Source: Thermoplasmata archaeon (GTDB lineage Archaea > Thermoplasmatota > Thermoplasmata > Lutacidiplasmatales > UBA184). From it: DNA of 21,917 nucleotides. The DNA is taken from the NCBI GenBank assembly GCA_030039995.1, contig JASHUL010000013.1, positions 1-21,917 on the forward strand, in the 5' to 3' direction. The notes under the pieces were generated by a model. The model had not been told where the DNA came from and did not search any database. It worked only from the letters and a program-made list of their open reading frames with translations. Each line of letters opens with the position of its first letter. The first letter of the stretch is position 1. A program made the position numbers and the translations under genes. Below are positions 14,367 through 21,114 of this stretch, piece by piece.

Positions 14367-16388
14367 ATGGGAGTGCTGCGCCCCGAGCGGATGACCAAGG
14401 TCGGCATCCTCGGGTGGAAGGACGACCAGGCACGTATCCTCACGGTCCTGCACGACCTACGGCTCGCGCAGGTCGAGCCCCTCTCTCCCGAGGCCCTCGC
14501 CGAGCTCGCCCCGGAGCGGGGGACGGAAATGCAGCGGACGATCGGCGACGAGGCGCTCCGCTTCCGGGGGCTGAAGTCGGCGCTCCCCGCGGTCCCCGTC
14601 GGGGCGCCGCGACGGTTCGATACCCTCGACGACATCCTGGCGGCAGCGAAGACGGTCCCGGTCGACGCCGAGGTCGGCGATCTAACCCGCGAGAACGACC
14701 GGCTGCTCTCCGAGCAGCAGGCGACCGACGAGACGATCGCGTTGCTCGAGAAGCTCTCGTTCTACTCCGACCGCCTCGACCTGCTCTCGGGCGAGAGCTT
14801 CCTCACGTTCTTCGCCGAGGGCGACCCGGAGTCGATCGCCCAGCTCCGCACGGCGATCCCGGCGAGTGCGGACGCGCAGCTGCTCGTCGACCCGGCGGGC
14901 GGACGATGCCTCGTCAGTCTTCGACGCAACGCGGCGGACGCGCTCGCTCGGACCGCGCAAGTGGGTGGGGTGCATCTCACCTCATTGCCACCGAACCTCA
15001 AGGGGACCGCGCGGGACGAGCTTGAGAACCTACGTCGCCGCCGGGAGGAGGTCCTCCGGCGGCGCGTCGCGATCGCCGAGCGGCTCGGAGCGATCGCCCG
15101 AGACTGGTATCCGCTCATCGCCGCGATCGACGAGGCGCTCCAGATCGAGAATCGGAAGGTCGAAATCCTCGCGAAGCTCGGGGCGGGCCGGTCGACGTTC
15201 GCGCTGGAAGCCTGGGTCCCGAGCCGGGACGTTCCGCGCCTCGAGTCGGTCGTCCAGTCCGCGGCGAACGGGCGGGCGTACTTCTACTCCGTACCGACGG
15301 ACGAGGAGCCGCCGACGTTGATGTCGAACCCGCAGGGGGTCCGGCGGTTCGAGTTCTTCATCCGGTTCTACTCGCTGCCGCAGGCCGACGAGTGGGACCC
15401 AACGCTCGTCTTCGCGATTGCGTTCCCCCTCTTTTTCGGGCTCATGCTGGGAGACTGGGGCTACGGACTCACGATCCTCCTGATCTGCATCTGGATGATC
15501 GCAGGGTTCCCCGGCGCCCAGCACCTCCCGAAGTTCGGCCGCGACTTCGTGAAGCGGATTGTCGGACCCCAAGGCATGCGTCAGCTCGCGTACGCGCTCA
15601 TCCCCGGTTGCGTGCTCGCCATCGGGCTCGGAGTCTACTACGACGAATTCTTCGGCTATCCGCTCTTCCTCCATCTCTTCGGCTACCACACGACGTTCGA
15701 CCCGCTGGGCCCGAGCGAGGTCGGCCTCCTGCTCCTGTTCGCGGGATTCGTCGGGCTCGGGATGGTCACGCTCGGCTTCGTCTTCGGGCTCCTGAAGGAA
15801 TACTTCCACCACCACCGGCGGGGGGTCGTCGGCAAGTTCGGCGGGATCGTGTTCGCCTGGGGACTCGCGTTCTTCGGCCTCTGCGTCCTCCACGCGAAGA
15901 CCCTCGGAGTCCTGACCGCGGGCGGTGACTCGATCACCAACCCGACGTTCGACCTCGCGCTCGTGGGGGTCGTGGCCGGCCTCGCTCTGATGATCCTCGG
16001 CGAGGGCGTTCAGACCGGCATGATGTCCTTGATCGAGGTGCTGAGCCACATCCTCTCCTACACCCGGCTCGTCGGCATCCTGCTTGCGAGCGTCGTCCTC
16101 GCGCTCGTGATCAACACGATCGCGGGCGGCCTGTTCGGCGGTGGGGCGGCCGCGGTCGCGGTCGCGGTCGTGATCCTGCTCATCGGGCAATCGTTCAACG
16201 TCATCCTCGGAGTGTTCGAGCCGGGGATTCAGGGGGCGCGGCTGATCTTCGTCGAGTACTTCTCGAAGTTCTACACGGGAAACGGGAGGCCGTTCCGTCC
16301 GTTCGGGGCCGCCCGTACGCACACGGTCTCGAGCGTGAACCCCGACGGCGCGAGCGCGACCCCGATTCTGCAGTCGCCGCCCGGCTAG
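14367..16388 (+). CDS. atpI: A-type ATP synthase membrane subunit I (a-subunit)
   Basis: A 673-residue ion-translocating stator subunit. The N-terminal half (about 1-325) is a cytoplasmic lobe beginning LRPERMTKVGILGWKDDQAR, with helical hairpins that bind the E/H stalks. The C-terminal half has seven to eight transmembrane helices, opening at FAIAFPLFFGLMLGDWGYGL. The key segment LSHILSYTRLVGILLASVVL contains Arg567, the conserved arginine that faces the rotor-ring glutamate. The tail after the last helix is polar (VSSVNPDGASATPILQSPPG). I chose the ATG at 14367, 13 bases after atpH, since family members begin there. It is the last gene of the plus-strand operon, with its stop only six bases from the convergent atpC stop. 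Confidence 0.96.
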   Translation: MGVLRPERMTKVGILGWKDDQARILTVLHDLRLAQVEPLSPEALAELAPERGTEMQRTIGDEALRFRGLKSALPAVPVGAPRRFDTLDDILAAAKTVPVDAEVGDLTRENDRLLSEQQATDETIALLEKLSFYSDRLDLLSGESFLTFFAEGDPESIAQLRTAIPASADAQLLVDPAGGRCLVSLRRNAADALARTAQVGGVHLTSLPPNLKGTARDELENLRRRREEVLRRRVAIAERLGAIARDWYPLIAAIDEALQIENRKVEILAKLGAGRSTFALEAWVPSRDVPRLESVVQSAANGRAYFYSVPTDEEPPTLMSNPQGVRRFEFFIRFYSLPQADEWDPTLVFAIAFPLFFGLMLGDWGYGLTILLICIWMIAGFPGAQHLPKFGRDFVKRIVGPQGMRQLAYALIPGCVLAIGLGVYYDEFFGYPLFLHLFGYHTTFDPLGPSEVGLLLLFAGFVGLGMVTLGFVFGLLKEYFHHHRRGVVGKFGGIVFAWGLAFFGLCVLHAKTLGVLTAGGDSITNPTFDLALVGVVAGLALMILGEGVQTGMMSLIEVLSHILSYTRLVGILLASVVLALVINTIAGGLFGGGAAAVAVAVVILLIGQSFNVILGVFEPGIQGARLIFVEYFSKFYTGNGRPFRPFGAARTHTVSSVNPDGASATPILQSPPG

Positions 16389-16394
16389 GCCGGT

Positions 16395-17471
16395 CTAGAG
16401 GCGCGGGGAGACCAGGAGCGGCGTGAGCCGCTCGTTCGGGATGTTGTAGAGCTTCGCGAACGCGATCCGCCGCACGTCCTCCCGTTCGAGCTCGGCGAGC
16501 AAGAGGTACGTGAAGATGACCGCGAGGGAGAGCGGGTAGGTCCGCAGGCGCGTGAGCTCGCTCGTCGCGCGGTCGCGCGCGAGCGCCGCCTCGAATCCCG
16601 TGAGGCTCTGGTTCTCCGTGAAATCGCCCAGCCCCTCCCCGATCGTCGGGAACCGGCCCGCGAGCCGGTCGACGAGCTCGGGCACGCTCCGCACCCCGTA
16701 AAGGTCCGGGACCTGCGCCGCGGGGACCGTGCCGCCGTCGAACCAACGGGCCACGACCTCCTCGAGCGGGAGGTTGCCCGCCTTCCCCTTGAGCAAGAGG
16801 AGCGCGTTGCGCTGGTCGATCTCGCTCGCGAGGAACTGGCGGACGACCCACTCGTCCCCTTGGAAAAACCGCGCCGCCTCGAGCACGCGGGTATAGTACT
16901 CCCGGTCGAGCGCGTGGAGGATCGGGAAGATGTCGTGCGTCCGCTGGAACGTCTCGACGAGCGGCAGCACGGTCGCCCCGTAGCCGAACTTCACGAGGGC
17001 CGCGGCGACCGCCTCGAGGCTCGGCTGGGCCAGCAGCTGCCGGAAGTCGTCGAGCGTGAGGACGCCGGCGTAGAGACCGGCCGGGATCTCGCGGCTCGAG
17101 ACGAGGTGGTCCTCGGTCTCGGTGATGGACCGGCCCTGCGCCTTCGCTGCGAGGATCAGCTCGACGTTCTGCAGGTCCCATCGCGTGAGGTAGGCGGCGA
17201 CGACCCCGCGACCGGCGAACGGCGTCGCCTCGTAGGCGTGGCGGTTCCGCCGGACGAACGTGCGGTTGATCGCGATCTCGACCAGCGCCGCGCCCTGGTA
17301 GGCGGCGCGGGTCGCCTGGATGTCCGGCCCGTAGGGCGTGGAGTCGAGGAGCTTCGCGACCTCGTTCGGGTCCTTGGCGGCGACCAGCTGGGCGTACGTC
17401 TCCTTCGGGAGGAACGCAGTGAACTCCGGCTTCAGTCGGCCGAGCGCGCTCGCGTACGCGGAAGCGGCCAT
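16395..17471 (-). CDS. atpC: A-type ATP synthase subunit C
   Basis: A 358-residue funnel-shaped subunit that seats the rotor shaft on the membrane c-ring. The family pattern is clear: YASALGRLKPEF at the start, TPYGPDIQATRA, then AYLTRWDLQNVELILAAKAQ (the WDxxNVxxLLRGK-like block), a second such block DQRNALLLLKGKAGNLP, and the C-terminal RIAFAKLYNIPNERLTPLLV. Length is normal for archaeal C, which contains three similar helical repeats. ATG start nine bases after the atpE stop. It lies on the strand opposite to the F-A-B-D-H-I arm. Confidence 0.94.
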   Translation of the reverse strand: MAASAYASALGRLKPEFTAFLPKETYAQLVAAKDPNEVAKLLDSTPYGPDIQATRAAYQGAALVEIAINRTFVRRNRHAYEATPFAGRGVVAAYLTRWDLQNVELILAAKAQGRSITETEDHLVSSREIPAGLYAGVLTLDDFRQLLAQPSLEAVAAALVKFGYGATVLPLVETFQRTHDIFPILHALDREYYTRVLEAARFFQGDEWVVRQFLASEIDQRNALLLLKGKAGNLPLEEVVARWFDGGTVPAAQVPDLYGVRSVPELVDRLAGRFPTIGEGLGDFTENQSLTGFEAALARDRATSELTRLRTYPLSLAVIFTYLLLAELEREDVRRIAFAKLYNIPNERLTPLLVSPRL

Positions 17472-17480
17472 CCGACCGTC

Positions 17481-18032
17481 CTAGGCGAGGAGCTCGCGCA
17501 CCCGGTCCTCGCGCAGCCGGAGGAGCTCGTCGAACGAGAGGTTCAGCCGTCGGCTCTGGTCGGTCGTCTCGGCCACGAGCCCGCCGAGGATCGGTTGCGG
17601 GGTCGGGTCGAACGATTTTCCCGCGACCTTCGCGAGGACGGCCGCGTCGTCCGCGCGGCCCGAGATGCGCAGCTGCTTACCCAGCGACTGGCTCGCGACC
17701 TCCGTCATCCGCTTCAGCACCGCGGGGTACGCGGGGGAGGACGTGTAGTTCGCGAGGAGCGTCCGGGTCTCGCCGAGGCCGTTCTCCAGCCGACGCTCGC
17801 GCGCCTCGTAGAGCATCTTGCGCGCCTGAAGCTTCGCGGCGGCGACCCGCTGCGCGCGCTCCCGGGCGACCTCGGTCTCGGCCGACCGCTGGGAGGTCGC
17901 CCGTACTTCCGCGATCTTCCCATCCCGTTCGGCCGCGATGCGGGTGAGCTCGGCCTTCTCGTGCTCGAGGGTGGCGCGGAGCTCGGCCTCGGCGTGCTGA
18001 CGGATCTCCTCGACGAGGCTCTCGAGGCTCAT
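17481..18032 (-). CDS. atpE: A-type ATP synthase peripheral-stalk subunit E
   Basis: A 183-residue stalk subunit. The N-terminal 100 residues form a long charged coiled coil (SLVEEIRQHAEAELRATLEH through RAQRVAAAKLQARKMLYEAR). The C-terminal globular domain has PILGGLVAETTDQSRRLNLS, followed by SFDELLRLREDRVRELL, the conserved GG-x-hydrophobic strand and final helix of subunit E. It binds the top of A1 and pairs with H. ATG at 18032; no ribosome site is obvious. It follows atpK by 18 bases and precedes atpC by nine, consistent with a K-E-C transcript. Confidence 0.95.
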   Translation of the reverse strand: MSLESLVEEIRQHAEAELRATLEHEKAELTRIAAERDGKIAEVRATSQRSAETEVARERAQRVAAAKLQARKMLYEARERRLENGLGETRTLLANYTSSPAYPAVLKRMTEVASQSLGKQLRISGRADDAAVLAKVAGKSFDPTPQPILGGLVAETTDQSRRLNLSFDELLRLREDRVRELLA

Positions 18033-18050
18033 GGGCGGGCCGTCGGGGAC

Positions 18051-18293
18051 CTAAACGTGCAGGATACCGAGCAGGAGGATGATGCCCAGCACGAATCCGA
18101 TGATCCAGAGCGTCTCGGGAATGACGAAGAAGAACAGGACCTGGCCGAACTTCTCGGGCTTCTCGGCGATGATCCCCATGCCGGCCGCACCGATCCCGGA
18201 CTGGGCCATGCCGGTGCCGATCAGACCCCCGGCGATGGCGATCCCGGCGGCGAGCGCGGCCCAATCCGCATAGTCGGTCGGCAGTGCTGCCAT
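18051..18293 (-). CDS. atpK: A-type ATP synthase rotor-ring subunit K (c-subunit)
   Basis: An 80-residue two-helix proteolipid. Helix 1 is about residues 12-41 (Gly/Ala-rich, WAALAAGIAIAGGLIG then AQSGIGAAGMG), the polar loop is AEKPEKFG, and helix 2 is about residues 51-79 with the ion-carrying Glu60 in FFFVIPETLWIIGFVLG. It is a single hairpin, not the duplicated or larger forms of some archaea. Gln31 and Thr61 lie where other V-type rings supply side chains to the ion site. I chose the ATG at 18293. The frame opens upstream to a GTG at 18341, but that would place the start in front of the TATA box. First gene of the minus-strand K-E-C unit. Confidence 0.95.
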   Translation of the reverse strand: MAALPTDYADWAALAAGIAIAGGLIGTGMAQSGIGAAGMGIIAEKPEKFGQVLFFFVIPETLWIIGFVLGIILLLGILHV

Positions 18294-18323
18294 GGTCGAA
18301 CCCGCGCCGCCGAGAAAGGTCGG

Positions 18324-18330
18324 GTATATA
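18324..18330 (-). promoter_or_regulatory. TATA box of the atpK-E-C unit
   Basis: The minus strand reads CTATATACCC, the clearest TATA box in the window, centred about 34 bases upstream of the ATG at 18293. The predicted leader is about eight bases. It gives the K-E-C arm a promoter of its own. Confidence 0.7.
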
Positions 18331-18413
18331 GGGTCACGCACCGCCGACCGGCGGCGGCCGGTCGCCGGTGGGAAACCCGCCGGTTTCGGCCCCTAGACCG
18401 GTCCCTTCCGGGG

Positions 18414-18905
18414 CTACGTTCCGGCGTCGGTTTCGGCCCCGGGATCCTCGGCCGAGGCGCGGTTCCGGGCGCGTCGCGCGGTCCGGGTCACGAGCGCGAT
18501 CGTCCCGGCCCAGCAGATGCCGCCCATCACGTACGCCGTCGCGCAGACCGGGCAGATCGCGTGGATCTCGGCGAGTTCGACGTAGAGGAGCGTGAGCGCG
18601 ACGCCCACGCCCGCGGTCGTCACCGCGAGCAGCGCGTACCCCCAGCGGGGGTCGCGTCGGTTCCGTTCGGCGAGGCCGGCGACGACAAGGATCAGTACGA
18701 AGCCTGCGATGCCCCAGGCGAAATCCGGCACACCGAGCAGCGTGGTGAGCCCGCTCGACAGCACGACCCCGCACGAGACGTACGAGTTAACGGAACAGAG
18801 GCCCGAGAGCGAAGCGTCGTAGACCTCGGCGGTCGCGAAGAGCGACAGGATGAGCCCGAGGCCAGCCGCGAGGTAGATGACGCTCCGGATCGACCGGGTC
18901 CGCAT
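18414..18905 (-). CDS. VKOR-family membrane thiol oxidoreductase
   Basis: A 163-residue integral membrane protein of the vitamin K epoxide reductase (VKOR) family, which passes electrons from thiol partners to quinones (DsbB-like role). It has about four hydrophobic helices (8-27, 57-79, 90-109, 122-141). The four redox cysteines are in place: Cys37-x7-Cys45 in the extracytoplasmic loop (the same x7 spacing as the known loop pair), and the active-site Cys118-Pro-Val-Cys121 in HAICPVCATAYVMGG. Ser50 and Ser51 follow the loop pair where family members carry a conserved serine. The C-terminal tail is charged. ATG start seven bases after the DUF929 gene, so the two are probably co-transcribed and functionally paired. 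Confidence 0.9.
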   Translation of the reverse strand: MRTRSIRSVIYLAAGLGLILSLFATAEVYDASLSGLCSVNSYVSCGVVLSSGLTTLLGVPDFAWGIAGFVLILVVAGLAERNRRDPRWGYALLAVTTAGVGVALTLLYVELAEIHAICPVCATAYVMGGICWAGTIALVTRTARRARNRASAEDPGAETDAGT

Positions 18906-18912
18906 GGCGCCG

Positions 18913-20109
18913 TCAGAACTGCGCGAGGTACCCGGTCACCGCACTTTTCGTGGCGGCGGACCAGCCATACTCGGCCGACAGCTGAGTTACCGTCTCCCCG
19001 GTCGCCTTCGTGATGAACGCCATGATCCACCACGCCTGGTCCTGCACGACCGACCACGCGCTTCCATTCTCGGCGTTCACCTGGTCGAAGACGGCGGTCG
19101 CGCCCTGCGAGGAGCCGGACTGCACGCTCGCATAGTTCCAGTTCGCGAGGTTGTCCGGATTGATGATCGGAGTCCCCGCGTGGATGTACTGTCCGTTGAT
19201 GACGAGGAACGGGATCGCGCTCCCCGAGTACGCGGAGACGTACCCCGCCTCGTAGCAGTTCGACGTCCCCGGGAATGTTCCATCGACCCCGGACGTGTCC
19301 TCGTCGACGACGAAGGAGATCGTCGAGCTCGAGTACCCGACCCTCGCGAGGATGATCTCGGGAGTGCCGGCGGCCGTATCGGTAAGACTCGAGTACCCTA
19401 AGGCATTCCCCGCACCGGTCACGGTGCCGAACTGGCTGAGCGCTTTGTAGATCGTCCAGCTGCCCGCCGAGCAGTACGGGCACCAGCTCGCGCCGTAGAA
19501 GAACACAACCGGTTTCCCGCCGTCCTGCCAGGGGGAGACGCTCACCTTCGTCCATCCCGGCCCCGGCAGCCCCGTGGCGGTCGAGGCGGGGGGCAAGTAC
19601 GGGCAACCATAGGCGAGGTAGCCCGTGATACCGACGAGACCCGAGATCACGAGCCCGATCACCACGCCGTAGACGACCGTGGTCCGGAACGCCGGAGTCC
19701 ATCGTGCTCCCGAAGTGCGAAGTAGGCCGAAGCCGAGGACGAACGCCGCGACGGCGAACCCGATCGCGAGCCACGGTATCGCGGGTAGGAGGATCCCGAC
19801 CGGCGATGGGGCGACGTAGGCGAGCAACGCCCACAACCCGAAGATCGGTGTGGCGAGGTAGCCGATCCGGGCCAGCGTCCAGACGTGCTCGGTGACGCCG
19901 GCGTCGCTCTTTTTCGACGACCGACCGCTCGATGGCTCGCCCTTGCCGCGCTCGATCCGCGAGCGCTGGCGGTGGTAGAGGCCCCGGAGCGCCCGTCCGG
20001 CGTCGTGCACCGAGGCGTCGGGGTGGAATCCGACCTTCGGGTCGTCGGCGATCCGGTCCCAGTCCCAGCCCCGCTCGCGGAGCTGTTCGACCCGGTCCCA
20101 GTCGACCAT
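18913..20109 (-). CDS. DUF929 membrane-anchored thioredoxin-fold protein
   Basis: A 398-residue protein. Residues 1-70 form a cytoplasmic helical region beginning MVDWDRVEQLRERGWDWDRI, followed by a Lys/Ser-rich linker. Three hydrophobic helices span roughly 78-165, and the rest is an extracytoplasmic DUF929 domain. That domain has the thioredoxin-like strand and active site VVFFYGASWC210-PYC213 and, later, the cis-Pro strand SAIPFLVINGQYIHAG. It is rich in Ser, Thr, Gly and Trp, as exported archaeal proteins often are. With VKOR directly downstream it is a good candidate for the DsbA-like oxidase that VKOR recharges. I chose the ATG at 20109; a GTG four codons upstream is also in frame. Confidence 0.87.
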   Translation of the reverse strand: MVDWDRVEQLRERGWDWDRIADDPKVGFHPDASVHDAGRALRGLYHRQRSRIERGKGEPSSGRSSKKSDAGVTEHVWTLARIGYLATPIFGLWALLAYVAPSPVGILLPAIPWLAIGFAVAAFVLGFGLLRTSGARWTPAFRTTVVYGVVIGLVISGLVGITGYLAYGCPYLPPASTATGLPGPGWTKVSVSPWQDGGKPVVFFYGASWCPYCSAGSWTIYKALSQFGTVTGAGNALGYSSLTDTAAGTPEIILARVGYSSSTISFVVDEDTSGVDGTFPGTSNCYEAGYVSAYSGSAIPFLVINGQYIHAGTPIINPDNLANWNYASVQSGSSQGATAVFDQVNAENGSAWSVVQDQAWWIMAFITKATGETVTQLSAEYGWSAATKSAVTGYLAQF

Positions 20110-20132
20110 CCCCGTTCCCACCCCCGCTGCCC

Positions 20133-20147
20133 CTATTGGTCTTTACC
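20133..20147 (-). promoter_or_regulatory. Possible TATA region for the DUF929-VKOR pair
   Basis: The minus strand reads TAAAGACCAATAGG. Either CCAATAGG (26 bases before the ATG at 20109, leaderless) or TAAAGA (34 bases, short leader) could serve as TATA box. I cannot choose between them. Confidence 0.35.
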
Positions 20148-20179
20148 CTCGACCGCGTCCCCGCCGGCGACCCCCTCTC

Positions 20180-20187
20180 GTTTTTAC
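20180..20187 (+). promoter_or_regulatory. TATA-like box for the RNase Z gene
   Basis: GTTTTTAC is centred about 28 bases upstream of the ATG at 20212 in otherwise very GC-rich DNA, consistent with a leaderless transcript. No Shine-Dalgarno site precedes the ATG, which supports this. Confidence 0.5.
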
Positions 20188-20211
20188 CCGGACCGGGGGT
20201 GGCCCCCCGCG

Positions 20212-21114
20212 ATGCGCGTCACGTTCCTCGGCACCGCCGGTTCGTGGCCGACGAAGGAGCGCTCGGCGAGCGCGATCGCGCTTGACCTCGAGCGGGAGCT
20301 CGTCTTGCTCGACTGCGGGGAGGGTACCCAGCGCCAGTTCTTCCAGTCGTCCGCCTCGTTCATGCGCGTGCGACGGGTCTTCCTGACGCACTTCCACGGC
20401 GACCACTTCCTCGGACTCCCGGGCCTCATCCAGAGCATGTGCCTGAACCATCGCACCGAGCCGCTCGACATCTACGGCCCGCCGGACGCGAAGGAGATGG
20501 TCGGCCGGGCGCTCGCGATGGGCTACTTCACCCTCCGCTTCCCCGTGGAGATCCACGCGCTCCAGCCGGGGGAGTCCGTGGAGCTCGACGGCTACACGGT
20601 CCGCACCTCGCGAGCGGAGCACCCGGTGCCGGCGATGGCGTACCGGATCGACGAGGCGGCGAAGCGGGGCCGGTTCGACGCCGAGCGCGCACGGTCGCTC
20701 GGGATCCACGGCCCGGATTTCCGCCGCCTCGAGGCCGGCGAGTCGGTGCACGTCGGGTCGACGGTGGTCCGTCCGGGGGACGTGATGGGCGAGCCCCGCC
20801 CCGGCCGCTCGATCGTCTACTCTGGGGACACGGGACCGTCCGACGAGATCCGACGGCTCGCCCACCGGGCCACGGTGCTGATCCACGAGGCGACCGTCGG
20901 CCAGGAGATCGAGGCCGAGGCGAACGAGTGGGGTCACTCCTCCGCCCGCCAGGCAGCCGAGCTCGCGCACCGGGCGGAAGTGTCCGCCCTGTTCCTCACG
21001 CACTTCTCGTCCCGGTACAAGGAGCTCGAACCGCTCGAGAACGAGGCTCGGGTCGTCTTTCCGGGTTCGCGCGCGGCGCGCGACCTCCTGGACGAGCTGA
21101 TCCACCAGCCATGA
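20212..21114 (+). CDS. rnz: Ribonuclease Z (tRNA 3' processing endonuclease)
   Basis: A 300-residue zinc metallo-beta-lactamase-fold endonuclease that removes 3' trailers from tRNA precursors. Motifs in order: MRVTFLGTAGSWPTKERSAS (family GTxxxxPTxxR start), LLDCGEGTQRQF, the metal-binding H60-F-H62-G-D64-H65 with FLGLPGL, AEHPVPAMAYRI, SIVYSGDTGPSDEI, ATVLIHEAT, and GHSSARQAAELAHRA with LFLTHFSSRY. Length is typical of the short archaeal/bacterial RNase Z form. I chose the ATG at 20212. The frame is open further upstream, but the TATA box and family N-terminus fix this start. The gene ends in an ATGA overlap with hutI. Confidence 0.96.
   Translation: MRVTFLGTAGSWPTKERSASAIALDLERELVLLDCGEGTQRQFFQSSASFMRVRRVFLTHFHGDHFLGLPGLIQSMCLNHRTEPLDIYGPPDAKEMVGRALAMGYFTLRFPVEIHALQPGESVELDGYTVRTSRAEHPVPAMAYRIDEAAKRGRFDAERARSLGIHGPDFRRLEAGESVHVGSTVVRPGDVMGEPRPGRSIVYSGDTGPSDEIRRLAHRATVLIHEATVGQEIEAEANEWGHSSARQAAELAHRAEVSALFLTHFSSRYKELEPLENEARVVFPGSRAARDLLDELIHQP

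Noticed and set aside
16386..16400. Shared terminator between atpI and atpC
   Set aside because: Only six bases separate the stop codons. The small GGCTAGGCC symmetry is too short, and no T-run is present on either strand.
18294..18341. Extended atpK start at GTG 18341
   Set aside because: It would place the TATA box within the gene and add a non-family N-terminus. The ATG at 18293 gives a normal 80-residue subunit.
16860..19013. Plus-strand open frame of 717 codons across atpC, atpE, atpK and VKOR
   Set aside because: It runs antisense through four well-supported genes and their promoter, and the product is low-complexity.
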